DNA from: Spirochaetaceae bacterium
Lineage (GTDB): Bacteria > Spirochaetota > Spirochaetia > Treponematales > Breznakiellaceae
NCBI GenBank assembly: GCA_031257135.1
Contig: JAIRPH010000085.1
Span: 1-15,584 of the forward strand
DNA length: 15,584 nt
Reading direction: 5' to 3'
Below the pieces are notes generated by a model, which saw only the letters and a program-made list of their open reading frames with translations, had not been told where the DNA came from and made no database searches. Shown here piece after piece: positions 7,401-15,207 of the stretch (position 1 is its first letter; each line of letters starts with the position of its first letter). Made by a program: the position numbers and the translations under genes.

Positions 7401-10400
7401 ACCTCGGCGTCCATAGCGTCCGCGGACCGCTTCCACTGCTCAAGCCGCCGAGCGGCGTCTTCCGCGGCTTTCCGCTCCAGCTCTTCGCCGATTTGAGATA
7501 AACGCTCTTCCATGTCCGCCGCGCTTTGGGAACTCCTTTCCGAAACGTCCTGCAAATCCCGGATAATCCCTTGGGTTTTGGCGTTCTCTTCAGCCATAGC
7601 GGTTTTCCATTTTTCAAGCCCCGCGCCTGCCAAAGCCGCGGACTTTTCTTCCGCGTCGTTCACCGCTTGAGCCATCTGGGTTTCGATATCTCCGGCGATG
7701 CCCTCGATCTTCGCCTGTATAGCCTCGAAACGTCCCTGAACAGCGGTAATTTCGTCGAATACGCGCTGTTTGGTTTCGGCGGATACCCGTTCCAACTCCG
7801 TAAAGAGCTGTCTCGACCGGGCGTCCCCTTCTTCCGCGGCTTCCCGCCAGCGTTCAAGTCCTCGGTCGCTCAGGGTCTGAGCTTTTCCTTCCGCGGTATG
7901 TACCGCCTCCGTCATGATCCCTTCGATTTGAGCCGCGGTTTCATGAATCTTCGCCTGAATCTCATCGAACCGCCCTTCGGTTTCGGAATACGCTGTCTCC
8001 AGCTCGGCGAGCAGTTCCCGGGCTTTTTGGTCGCCTTCTTCGGCTACCGCTTTCCAGCGTTCAAGCCCTCGGTCGCTTAGGGCTAAGGCTTTTGTTTCCG
8101 CCTCCTGTACCGCTTCGTCCATCGCCGATTTGATGCGTTCAGCGGTACTGGTAATCTTAGCGTGAACATCGTCGAACTGCCCTGCCGCGGACGCGGTTTC
8201 CGCGGCAATCTGGGAAAGCAAGTCCCGAACCTTCGTTTCCTCGGTTTCCACCGCGAGGCTCCACTTCTCCAGTTCCTCTTCGGCGCGTTTCGACGCCAGT
8301 TCTTCCGCTTTGCCGACGGTCTCGGTCAGCAGAGTTTCGATATGATCGGTAGTATCGCTAATTTTAGTTTGCAGAGTTTCAAACTGCCCTGCGGTCTCAA
8401 CAATTTCCGCGGAAATCCGGCGTTTCGCGTTCTGCAAATCCGCTTCTAAATCTTCAAGCCCCATCCGCAGGCGCGCGTCTTCGGCGGTTACGGTTTCCTT
8501 CCATTTGTCCAATTCCCCGGCGGCTAATTCCGCCGCCTGCTGTTCCGCGTTCTGCACCGCGGCGGTCATGGTAGCTTCAATAGTATCGCAAGTCTCATCG
8601 ATTTTGCTTTGCAAATATTCGATCCTGCCTTGAGCATTGGAAATTTCGCCGGTAATCTGCCGATCCATATCTCCTAAAGAAACTTCTATGTCTGCAAGCC
8701 GCGTCCGCAGGCGCGCGTCTTCGGCGGTTACGGTTTCCTTCCATTTGTCCAATTCCCCGGCGGCTAATTCCGCCGCCTGCTGTTCCGCGTTCTGCATCGC
8801 GGCGGTCATGGTAGCTTCAATAGCGGCGGAGGTTTCGGCAATTTTAGTTTCAAGCCGGTCAGTCTGTTCCCGGACTCCGGTAATTTCATTAAGTATCTGC
8901 TGTTTTGCGTTTCCCAGAAGGGTTTCCAAATCGGCAATCTCTTCCCGTATTTTGGCGTCTTCTGTAGCGACGCTCTGATTCCAGCGTTCCAATTCTCTGG
9001 CGGCGGCTTCCGATGCCTGAGTCTCTACGGCGGTCGCCGCTTTACCGATTTCTTCTTCAATCCGATTAGTAATTTCTCCCGCCTCGGTTTGGAACTTGGC
9101 GAGATTTTCGGCAATCCCCGCAATGCCCTGAGACACCTGCTCTTTCGCGGCGTTTAGGTCTGTTTCCAAGTCCGCAAGGGTCTGCCGAGCCTCGGCGTCC
9201 CGGGCTTCGGCCGCTGTTTTCCATTTATCCAGTTCGCCGTCTGCGGCTAGTATCGCCTGTTCTTGGGCGTCGGCTATCGCGCCGCGTATCTTCGTTTCAA
9301 TCTGAGAAGCGGTTTCGTCAAGTTTAGCTTGTAAGGTCTCAAGCTGTCCTGAAACGCCGGTAATTTCGCTGGAAATCCGCTCTTTGGTATCGGTCAAAGA
9401 AAGCTCTATGCCCGCGAGGACATTCTGCACCTTAACGTCTTCGGTTTCTACCGCCTGTTTCCAGCGTTCCAGTTCCTGTTCCGCCAGAGCCGCCGCCTGA
9501 TCATGGGCGTTCGCCTCGGCGTGGGCGAATTCGGATTCGATATGAGCCGCCGTCTCTTCAAGTTTGGACTGCAATTCTTCGAGACGTTCTGCAACTCCGG
9601 CGATGTCATGTCCGGCGCGTTGTTTCGCGTCTTCCAGCGCGGTTTCCATACTGCCCAGTAAATCTTGGGCTTTGCCGTTCTGAGTTTCTATTGCGCGCTT
9701 CCACTTGTCTAATTCATCATCAGCTAAGATAAGCCCTTGTTCTTTGGCGTTTGCCAGTGCGTTGACCAATTCCACTTCGATATGAGAAGCCGTAGCGTCC
9801 AGTTTGCTTTTCAGCGCATCGATCTGTCTGTCTGCAACGGCGATTTCGTCGGCAATGCGCCGTTGGGTATCTTCCAAAGCGGTTTCCGCGGCTGAAAGCG
9901 TCTGCCGAGCCTTGTCGTCCGCTTCTTCTACCGCTTGTTTCCATTTTTCCAGTTCCGTATCAGCCATAGCCAGCGCGCGTTCTTCCGCTTCGCTGATCTC
10001 GCTTTCGATATGACCCGCAAGGGCATCGATTTTATGTTGGATGCTGTCAAGGCGTCCGTTCACCCGTTCTATTTCATTAGAGATATATTTTTCCGTCTCT
10101 GCCGCGATGGTTTCTAAATCCGTAAGCAACTGCCGGGAACGCTGATCTCCTTCTTCGGCGGTTTCCTTCCAGCGGTCAAGGCGGTTAGCCATTTCTTCGG
10201 CGATTTGTCCTTGGGTTTCCGCGGCGGTATTCGCCATCTGATCCTGCAACTGCCGGACGTTTTCGGTCATAGTGTCTTGGAGTTCATTGAGCTGACGCGC
10301 TATATCCTGCGTTTCTTGGGTAAACTCGGCTTTAAAGGCGTCGGCGGACTCTTTCATATCCGTAAGGGTCTGGCGGGATTCGGCGTTCCATGTTTCGGAT

Positions 10401-11767
10401 TCCTGTTTCCATTGATTAAACTGAGCCGTAGCATCTTCCAAAACCGTTTTTTCGATATGTTCTCCTGCGGACGCGATTTGATTCTGCAAAGCCGCAATAG
10501 CCTTATCAATATCACGTTCCAATTCTTTAAGCCGCTGTTCCATAGAATCGGTTTCCGCGGTGAAATGGGTTTTGATTTCCGTAGAAGCCCCTTCTATTTC
10601 TTCCACTCTGGCGGCGAACCGATGTTCTAGGTCGGCGATCATGGCATCCGCCGAACGCCGAACCAGTTCAAGCCGTTCTTCCATTATCGCGGTCTGATTC
10701 GAGAGATGCTCTTTGGACTCATCGGAAATAGTTTTCAAATCTCCTACCAAGCGTTTTATCTTGTCATTTTCTGATTCCAGCGCGGTATCCAACGCGTCCC
10801 GTTGGGACTCCAGCCGGTCTTGGAAATTCTGAATGTCCTGATTCCATTCTTCTTTTAGAGACCTTTGCTGTCCTTCCAATTCGATAGCGTCGGCTTTCCA
10901 GCTGTCTTTACATTCGGTGACCAAATCCTGCAAAGCGTTGATCTGATTCCGGGCGTTTTCCATGTGCGCGTCAAGCTGGTCTTCGACGGCGGTCTGAAGC
11001 TCATGAATCCGTTCTACCGCCTGATCCCGGAGTTTAATCACCGCGGCGTTTTCCATATTATCAGCCCGGATTGCGGCTTGTTCAAGGGCTTCGTCGAGGC
11101 TTCGGTTGATGAAATCCATATCCCGGGCGATCCGCTCGGTACGGATATGTTCGGATCGTTCTACCGCTTCTCTGCTTTCCTCGACTCGATGTTCTACTTG
11201 TTCAGCTACCGACTGAAGATCGGCCACATGATTTTCTACGGCGGCTACTACTTGTTGGGCTATTTTTTCCAGAGCCGCCGTATTTTCCGCGGCGAAACGG
11301 CGTTCTACTTCCCCGAGTCCCTGCTCGATGGCTTCAAATTTTTCTTTGCTATCGCCGACCCGTTTATTCACCTTTTCCACAAAAGCCGATTCTTCCCGGA
11401 TGCGGTTCAGATTTTCTTGGACTCTGACGCTCATTTCGATGAGTTCTTTGAGCGAAACGTCATAGGCGTTGAGCCGCTCGTCGATGCGGGTAACCGCGGA
11501 CGCTTTAGCGGCAAGCTCTTCATCGGTGAGTTGCAGGCGGCGCAGTAATTCTTTAGCCGCTTTCTGCTGAACGTCTAAAGATATGGCGTAATCTTTTACG
11601 GCCGCCTCTTTTTCCGCTACGAATTCGGTAAGGTCCTGTTTGAGCGCGGCGGCGTACTTTTGCACCTTGTTCATCGACTGACTGTGGCGGTCGATCTGGC
11701 GGTAGAGGAATAAAACCATTCCTACGATACCGAGGGTTAATATGTTGCCTATTGTAAGAAATTCCAT
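4451..11767 (-). CDS. Giant membrane-anchored coiled-coil protein, SpiroCoCo type
   Basis: This 2438-residue protein starts with one hydrophobic segment (about residues 4-22, IGNILTLGIVGMVLFLY) followed by RQIDRH, so it is probably anchored in the inner membrane with the long remainder in the cytoplasm. The body is almost all charged and alanine-rich coiled coil. I find no proline until residue ~2395 and only two cysteines. Residues ~450-1735 are built from units marked by L-E/D-K/R-W-K, most often 80 residues apart. The last ~40 residues form a compact helix-turn-helix-like end (RDNIIRLARLGWTVDEIARTMKRSRGEVELVLEIM). The start ATG has a weak AGG about 10 bases upstream and lies 24 bases after the HAD gene, so an operon is likely. 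The architecture matches what is annotated in spirochaetes as the SpiroCoCo family. Function is not established; a structural rod or scaffold is an inference. It does not look like the treponemal filament protein CfpA, which is much shorter and lacks this anchor. Confidence 0.85.
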   Translation of the reverse strand: MEFLTIGNILTLGIVGMVLFLYRQIDRHSQSMNKVQKYAAALKQDLTEFVAEKEAAVKDYAISLDVQQKAAKELLRRLQLTDEELAAKASAVTRIDERLNAYDVSLKELIEMSVRVQENLNRIREESAFVEKVNKRVGDSKEKFEAIEQGLGEVERRFAAENTAALEKIAQQVVAAVENHVADLQSVAEQVEHRVEESREAVERSEHIRTERIARDMDFINRSLDEALEQAAIRADNMENAAVIKLRDQAVERIHELQTAVEDQLDAHMENARNQINALQDLVTECKDSWKADAIELEGQQRSLKEEWNQDIQNFQDRLESQRDALDTALESENDKIKRLVGDLKTISDESKEHLSNQTAIMEERLELVRRSADAMIADLEHRFAARVEEIEGASTEIKTHFTAETDSMEQRLKELERDIDKAIAALQNQIASAGEHIEKTVLEDATAQFNQWKQESETWNAESRQTLTDMKESADAFKAEFTQETQDIARQLNELQDTMTENVRQLQDQMANTAAETQGQIAEEMANRLDRWKETAEEGDQRSRQLLTDLETIAAETEKYISNEIERVNGRLDSIQHKIDALAGHIESEISEAEERALAMADTELEKWKQAVEEADDKARQTLSAAETALEDTQRRIADEIAVADRQIDALKSKLDATASHIEVELVNALANAKEQGLILADDELDKWKRAIETQNGKAQDLLGSMETALEDAKQRAGHDIAGVAERLEELQSKLEETAAHIESEFAHAEANAHDQAAALAEQELERWKQAVETEDVKVQNVLAGIELSLTDTKERISSEITGVSGQLETLQAKLDETASQIETKIRGAIADAQEQAILAADGELDKWKTAAEARDAEARQTLADLETDLNAAKEQVSQGIAGIAENLAKFQTEAGEITNRIEEEIGKAATAVETQASEAAARELERWNQSVATEDAKIREEIADLETLLGNAKQQILNEITGVREQTDRLETKIAETSAAIEATMTAAMQNAEQQAAELAAGELDKWKETVTAEDARLRTRLADIEVSLGDMDRQITGEISNAQGRIEYLQSKIDETCDTIEATMTAAVQNAEQQAAELAAGELDKWKETVTAEDARLRMGLEDLEADLQNAKRRISAEIVETAGQFETLQTKISDTTDHIETLLTETVGKAEELASKRAEEELEKWSLAVETEETKVRDLLSQIAAETASAAGQFDDVHAKITSTAERIKSAMDEAVQEAETKALALSDRGLERWKAVAEEGDQKARELLAELETAYSETEGRFDEIQAKIHETAAQIEGIMTEAVHTAEGKAQTLSDRGLERWREAAEEGDARSRQLFTELERVSAETKQRVFDEITAVQGRFEAIQAKIEGIAGDIETQMAQAVNDAEEKSAALAGAGLEKWKTAMAEENAKTQGIIRDLQDVSERSSQSAADMEERLSQIGEELERKAAEDAARRLEQWKRSADAMDAEVRQVMADLEASFTAAKGRIADEIAGEENRITNIESRIDEAAALLEREMALVVGKAKEKALEAATEEETKIRQQLADLKSVFMDMKTQLFDEITTVETRIGAIQNQIDHTYTHIEDELAKAMGKAEEQALGIADAGLEKWKAKIDGEDARIQQLLTALNRAAAESEQTATAAAAGLEKITDDMERRIGAVADERLENWKVLTADSETAARRILAEVEAASGQIKAHFDAEQSIVEARLKDAQTYADQAIAHLKAQVEQYARNTEQQALEDMDARLEKWKSLTEAEDVKAQALLSTLHASSETIEQRIQTLRTGMDTALAELEARLQDAAETVERKILEETDAKFEEYQAAQAEQFKRLETLADDTSGLDAELRRYMGDIENRVRKDFSQFEQDSANDREKAAAQFDSAIDLMKTEMDAVEQELDALKAQAYQNVSEQFRVFEDDFSNDLSRRSGVIEQRLAEWQDSLNQKLTGFMEESSAEYQNRERAFNEELQNKFVEQHTRILSELERLQAETAGFQERIQDRMRTADDSLASLKTQFHQNITETMNTAEASVKAELERHARSMTDNLKQNQQALEAQVKTVSEQAEARNRDMTGMLEVFRRDLDKWQTGFTAELQGLDASMNEARRRSQELLAESDARFNSIQTALNDANTEADARRSELFARIDEEVKTLDSAIKEADRHIKEFAAQTMLFERTDELKAELERRLEELRGDFDRIDQRRLEAMDLEGQFLKIKRLEDEVNTKMTRFLSEKHRIEQMETEFNRLLQVSAAVEEKLAEVSDSDDTLQQIQIHIRKLNDALSDTEEKYQRIEKKNQTLDATNDGIDRNFKSLQESEKMTRHIADELNSLTTDIGSLRSSVTNLTEENNRARDIADKLSLLDSSLSTIEERIEDMQKARQWLARAETRLEDLNKQILDQVKLIDGHGARSADKILDDDKGAPSLGVRDNIIRLARLGWTVDEIARTMKRSRGEVELVLEIMPKE
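6572..10411 (-). repeat. Intragenic repeat array of ~80-codon coiled-coil units
   Basis: Each unit carries a Trp in an E/D-K/R-W-K-like motif. The Trp codons lie at + strand 10409, 10169, 9941, 9701, 9461, 9221, 8981, 8741, 8501, 8261, 8054, 7847, 7607, 7433, 6986, 6812 and 6572 (residues 453 to 1732). From 9941 to 8261 the spacing is exactly 240 bases seven times in a row. Elsewhere it is 207, 174 or 228 bases. One 447-base gap holds a unit that has lost its Trp. Typical unit content is a DARxRQ-like helix, then KRRIxxEI, LQxKIDET and IEATMTxAVxxAEEQA. Confidence 0.88.
8464..8823 (-). repeat. Near-identical 120-bp copies in neighbouring coiled-coil units
   Basis: Bases 8464-8583 and 8704-8823 agree at 119 of 120 positions (c8557 against t8797), exactly 240 bases apart, while the flanking parts of the same units differ freely. 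Both encode the segment around ELDKWKETVTAEDARLR and IEATMTAA. This is the only stretch in the array with such high nucleotide identity, so it probably reflects a recent conversion or unequal exchange between units. Confidence 0.85.
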
Positions 11768-11791
11768 ATTTTTATAACCTATAAATTGTAT

Positions 11792-12481
11792 TTAATCTAA
11801 GATATAATCGCATAACGCGCGATAGTTGGAAAATACAAAATCCGCATTTCCGGTCTTGAGGCGGTATTTTCCGAAGGGAAAACTGACCAAAGCGGCTTTC
11901 ATCCCTATATTTTTGGCTCCGATTATATCATACGCGACGCTGTTGCCGACGTACAGGAGCCGATCCGCGGAAATTTCCAGTTTTTTCAGCAATTCCAGAA
12001 ACGGCGCGGGGTCAGGCTTCAGCGCGCCTGCCCGCTCTGAACAGAGAACCGCATCCCAATAGCCGTTGAGGTTGAGGTTCGCCAGTTTCGCCTCCGGCGG
12101 AAAATCCGAAAGCACCCCTAGTTTCAAGCCTGCTGACCGCAATGTCTGCAACGTTTCCCGAAGTTCCGGGTAAGGTTTAATGGTTTTGAACAAAGGCTCC
12201 CATCCGCGGTAGATGAGGCTTTCGGTTTTTTCCTTGACGATCTGCCGGTCCATGCGGAGGAGTTCTCCCATGATGCGGGCTTGTATATCGTAAAAGGTAT
12301 CGCCGGGATTTTTCTGGAGAGATTCCTGCCGAGGACTTCTGAGGATATCCCTCGCTTTTCCCAGCGCCATGAGCAGACGATGCTCCCTGACAATAAACGG
12401 AATAAGGGGGAGGTAAAATCGGTAATTCGGATACAGGGTCCCATCCAAATCAAAGGCGACCCCGTCAAATTTTCTGCTCAT
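11792..12481 (-). CDS. HAD-superfamily hydrolase (phosphatase-like)
   Basis: The protein has 229 residues with the four HAD motifs in order. Motif I is FDLDGTL, with nucleophile Asp11 and general acid Asp13. Motif II is GVLSDF with Ser125. Motif III is Lys155 in LKPDP. Motif IV is VGNSVAYDIIGAKNIGM, where the first acidic position is Asn180 and Asp185 is kept. A helical cap lies between residues ~18 and 105. The family hydrolyses small phosphate esters through an aspartyl-phosphate; the substrate cannot be read from sequence. The start ATG is preceded by AGGAT (12495-12491) about 9 bases upstream. The stop lies 24 bases before the giant coiled-coil gene, so the two are probably co-transcribed. 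An enzymatic link between them is not evident. The Asn in motif IV occurs in some active relatives, so activity is likely but not certain. Confidence 0.88.
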   Translation of the reverse strand: MSRKFDGVAFDLDGTLYPNYRFYLPLIPFIVREHRLLMALGKARDILRSPRQESLQKNPGDTFYDIQARIMGELLRMDRQIVKEKTESLIYRGWEPLFKTIKPYPELRETLQTLRSAGLKLGVLSDFPPEAKLANLNLNGYWDAVLCSERAGALKPDPAPFLELLKKLEISADRLLYVGNSVAYDIIGAKNIGMKAALVSFPFGKYRLKTGNADFVFSNYRALCDYILD

Positions 12482-12497
12482 GCTATTTTAATCCTAT

Positions 12498-12525
12498 TTT
12501 ATATTAAAAAATAAGGAAATTGCAA
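12498..12525 (-). promoter_or_regulatory. Possible promoter of the HAD/coiled-coil operon
   Basis: On the minus strand, TTGCAA (12525-12520) and TATAAA (12503-12498) are 16 bases apart in an AT-rich gap. The predicted start near 12491 would fall on the apparent ribosome binding site (12495-12491), which weakens the call. The rest of the 12482-12610 gap holds only the terminator of the ABC gene. Confidence 0.27.
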
Positions 12526-12578
12526 GTAGGGAAATCAGAGGTTTTTGAAAAAAATAAGAAAAATAACTTGCATAGTCT

Positions 12579-12604
12579 AAAAAACAATACCCGAATAGGT
12601 ATCG
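12579..12604 (-). terminator. Intrinsic terminator of the YdcF-ABC operon
   Basis: Read on the minus strand, CGATACC (12604-12598) pairs with GGTATTG (12591-12585), a 7-bp stem with one G-T wobble and a 6-base loop. Six T follow directly (12584-12579). It lies seven bases after the ABC transporter stop and before the HAD gene, so it probably separates the two minus-strand operons. Confidence 0.65.
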
Positions 12605-12610
12605 GCGGTA

Positions 12611-14401
12611 TCACGCTCCGTCCGCCATTTTTTTGAAGGAGCTGTTCTTTTGGTACAGCTCTTCATAGGCGCCTTGATCCGTAATAACCCCCTTTTCCAT
12701 GAGATAGATCATATCGCAGTTTTTGACCGTAGTAATCCGGTGCGCGATCATGATAATAGTTTTTTTGCGGCTCATATTTTTGATGGACTCTATGATCGCA
12801 TTTTCAGTTACGCTGTCAAGCGCGCTGGTCGCTTCATCGAGAATAAGCGCTGATGGGTTATGGTATACGGCGCGGGCAATCCCGATGCGCTGACGCTGTC
12901 CGCCGGACAGCCGGATGCCCCGTTCGCCGATAACCGTATCGTATCCTTTTTCCAACTCGGTAACAATAAAGTCGTGAATGTTCGCCAGCTTTGCGGCGTT
13001 TAGTATAGCCTGTTCATCTATCTTTTTGCTTTCAATACCGAAAGCGATGTTGTTGCGGACAGTATCGTCGGTTAAATAGATAGACTGCGGAACGTAGCCG
13101 AGATTTTTCTGCCAGTTCCTTCGGTTCTCGCCGGTAATTTCAATGTCGTCGATGTAGAGCTTGCCGTTTTGCGGCTCCAGCAAACCGAGAATAATATCGA
13201 CAAGCGTAGTTTTCCCGCATCCGGTAGCGCCGACAAACGCAACAGAGGTGTTTGCGGAAATGCGGATGCTCTGATTTTTGATAATATCTCTGGCGCCGCC
13301 GGGGTATCTGAATACAATGCTATCCAACCGTATCTGCCTATGAAAAGCCATTCTGGAAACGTCTCCCGCCGGTAAAGGATTGCCGGCGGGAAGCTCCTTA
13401 AAATCTTTGTACAACATTCTCAATACCGGAAAATTAAACTTTATACCTGCAAAAGCCCGGAATATTCTTTGAAGCAAGGGCAACAGCCGGTACGCGCCGA
13501 ACGCGTACACCGTCAATACCGGCAGAAAATCGTCAATGGCCGCGCCGAAATGAATCATAAAAATGATAACCCCAATAATTCCGCCTATAGCAATGGTTTC
13601 AAGCAGATATTTAGGCATATCATTAACAATATCCCGGTACGCCTCGTTCATTGCGGACTTCTTAGAGGGCTGGATAAAAAAATCCAGAAATACTTTTTCT
13701 TTTCCCAGAATTTTTATATCTTTAATGCCCCCGAACCCTTCATTGACATATTTATATTTTAAAAAATTTTGGATATTAGTTTCTTTCCCTTTTTTTGCAA
13801 GAAAGTTCTTAACAAAAGAAAAGATAACAATATATGAAAGACCGAGTACGGCGCTGACAATTAACGCCAATATCGGATTAAGCAGTATCAATAATACGAT
13901 GATGCACAATGAAATAATAGAACTGGCAATAAAGTGCAGAAGATTCATCAGTACGCCGCTGATAAAATTACTGACGTCACTTAGGATGCGTTTAGACAAA
14001 TCCGCGGTGCTACTGTTCAGATAAAAAATATAGGGCTGTTGCAGATATTTTTCAAAAAGCCGCATACCTATCGAGTGCCGGCGTTTGGCGGAGTAATAAT
14101 ATATCAGGAAATTAGCCCCTGCAAGACAGATATTGCTTATCACCAAAACAAGAATCACCGCGCCGCCTAGGGTTATGATAAACGTAGCGTCTGATGAAAA
14201 GTTAAGCATGGCATATACTTTGCTAAGATAGGGATTAGTATGTATAATTTTAGGATTAGACACCACCGAAATAAAAGGTCCGATAGAACCAATACCGATT
14301 AATTCGATAAAGCCCATTACGAGCAGAGCTAACAGCACGAATATAAGCTGACGCTTTTCGCGTTTGTCAAACAACGCGAGGATTAATCTAATCTTGTCCA
14401 T
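12611..14401 (-). CDS. ABC transporter, fused permease and ATPase (type I exporter, PglK/MsbA-like)
   Basis: This 596-residue half-transporter has an N-terminal membrane domain (residues ~15-310; about six hydrophobic segments) that opens MDKIRLILALFDKREKRQL and has a GIGSIGPFISVVSNP stretch. The opening resembles PglK-type lipid-linked oligosaccharide flippases. The nucleotide-binding domain (~355-590) has Walker A GATGCGKT at 391-398, Q-loop YVPQ, signature LSGGQ at 498-502, Walker B ALILDE at 518-523 and the H-loop His554. All catalytic residues are present, so it should work as a homodimer in the inner membrane. GGAG at 14410-14407 lies 5 bases before the ATG. The gene starts 19 bases after the YdcF-like gene, implying one transcript. 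Substrate is not shown by sequence; a glycolipid or lipid-linked glycan is an inference from the N-terminal resemblance and the neighbour. Confidence 0.9.
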   Translation of the reverse strand: MDKIRLILALFDKREKRQLIFVLLALLVMGFIELIGIGSIGPFISVVSNPKIIHTNPYLSKVYAMLNFSSDATFIITLGGAVILVLVISNICLAGANFLIYYYSAKRRHSIGMRLFEKYLQQPYIFYLNSSTADLSKRILSDVSNFISGVLMNLLHFIASSIISLCIIVLLILLNPILALIVSAVLGLSYIVIFSFVKNFLAKKGKETNIQNFLKYKYVNEGFGGIKDIKILGKEKVFLDFFIQPSKKSAMNEAYRDIVNDMPKYLLETIAIGGIIGVIIFMIHFGAAIDDFLPVLTVYAFGAYRLLPLLQRIFRAFAGIKFNFPVLRMLYKDFKELPAGNPLPAGDVSRMAFHRQIRLDSIVFRYPGGARDIIKNQSIRISANTSVAFVGATGCGKTTLVDIILGLLEPQNGKLYIDDIEITGENRRNWQKNLGYVPQSIYLTDDTVRNNIAFGIESKKIDEQAILNAAKLANIHDFIVTELEKGYDTVIGERGIRLSGGQRQRIGIARAVYHNPSALILDEATSALDSVTENAIIESIKNMSRKKTIIMIAHRITTVKNCDMIYLMEKGVITDQGAYEELYQKNSSFKKMADGA

Positions 14402-14420
14402 ATTGTCTCCATAAATTTTC

Positions 14421-15185
14421 CTATATTCTTCGAAGCGTTATATAATACATAACGGCTACATACTCCCGCAAAAGATACGCCGGCAACGCCGCCAACTGAC
14501 TCTTAGCCGGTAATCCTGTTATATGGGTATAAGACAGTTTCTTAGCCATCGACAACGCCCTAAACAGGTGATAATCCGACGAAACAAGAACGACGCGTTT
14601 ATCGGTTAGGTTATATAACGTATCGGCGAACTGTAAATTTTCTAAAGTGCTTGTCGCGTTATGTTCTTCAAAAATTCTGTCTTCATTGATTCCGTGATAT
14701 TTCAGCAGGCGTTTCATAGCCTCCGCTTCAGAGATATGCTCTCCGGGACCTTGCCCGCCGGTAATGACGGCGTTTGTATCCGGGTTTTCGTTCAGATACT
14801 TAACCGCAACAGCGACTCTACGCATCAGCGGTATCGACGGAACCGCGCCGTCCACTTGACACCCAAGGACGATCATGTAATCCGCGCCGGCAACAGCGGT
14901 TCCGCGCATATTGCCTATGATGAAACCTTCCGCAACGGCGAAAGACAACGCAAAAAGGATACATCCGGTTTTACCGATATTATAAATGAGTTTCGGTAAT
15001 GTATGTATAACTTCTCGTATCTTATCAATCGTAAAGGATGTTACCGTTACTACTGCGCCGGCGATAATCATCAGAAAATTGAAAATATAAAATCTACCCC
15101 AGTATATCGAGATATTAATAAAATAAAGCGCCAACGCTATTCCCAATATGAAAAGCATACTGTTTGCCGGACGCATCTTTTTCAC
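14421..15185 (-). CDS. YdcF/ElyC/SanA family (DUF218) membrane protein
   Basis: The GTG at 15185 gives 254 residues and is chosen because AGGAGG (15200-15195) lies 9 bases upstream; an ATG three codons later is the alternative. There are three hydrophobic segments (about residues 9-29, 31-54 and 68-92), followed by a YdcF-type domain. Its motifs are MIVLGCQVDG, AVITGGQGPGEHISEAEAM, the E-H-N-A-T-S-T-L-E-N-L segment and LVSSDYHLFRALSMA. In Escherichia coli, ElyC and SanA of this family affect envelope integrity and lipid-carrier-dependent wall synthesis, although the biochemical reaction is not settled. It is upstream of the ABC exporter in an apparent operon, which supports an envelope role. 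The 5' leader carries a 9-bp inverted repeat, and its likely promoter is at 15325-15353. Confidence 0.88.
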   Translation of the reverse strand: MKKMRPANSMLFILGIALALYFINISIYWGRFYIFNFLMIIAGAVVTVTSFTIDKIREVIHTLPKLIYNIGKTGCILFALSFAVAEGFIIGNMRGTAVAGADYMIVLGCQVDGAVPSIPLMRRVAVAVKYLNENPDTNAVITGGQGPGEHISEAEAMKRLLKYHGINEDRIFEEHNATSTLENLQFADTLYNLTDKRVVLVSSDYHLFRALSMAKKLSYTHITGLPAKSQLAALPAYLLREYVAVMYYITLRRI

Positions 15186-15194
15186 AAAGTATAA

Positions 15195-15200
15195 CCTCCT
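15195..15200 (-). promoter_or_regulatory. Strong ribosome binding site for the YdcF-family gene
   Basis: AGGAGG on the minus strand is followed by 9 bases and then GTG. It is the best Shine-Dalgarno match I noticed in the window, and it decides the GTG start over the ATG at 15176. Confidence 0.8.
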
Positions 15201-15207
15201 AAAGCGA

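Noticed and set aside
5552..11548. Several plus-strand frames of 110-230 codons antisense to the giant coiled-coil gene
   Set aside because: They are explained by the biased codon content of the Glu/Ala/Lys-rich gene on the other strand. Their translations are Phe/Arg-rich without domains.
11771..11800. Separate promoter for the giant gene in the 24-base gap (TATAAA at 11776-11771, minus strand)
   Set aside because: The sequence at the -35 distance (TAGATT) is a poor match, and AT-rich gaps give such -10 matches by chance.
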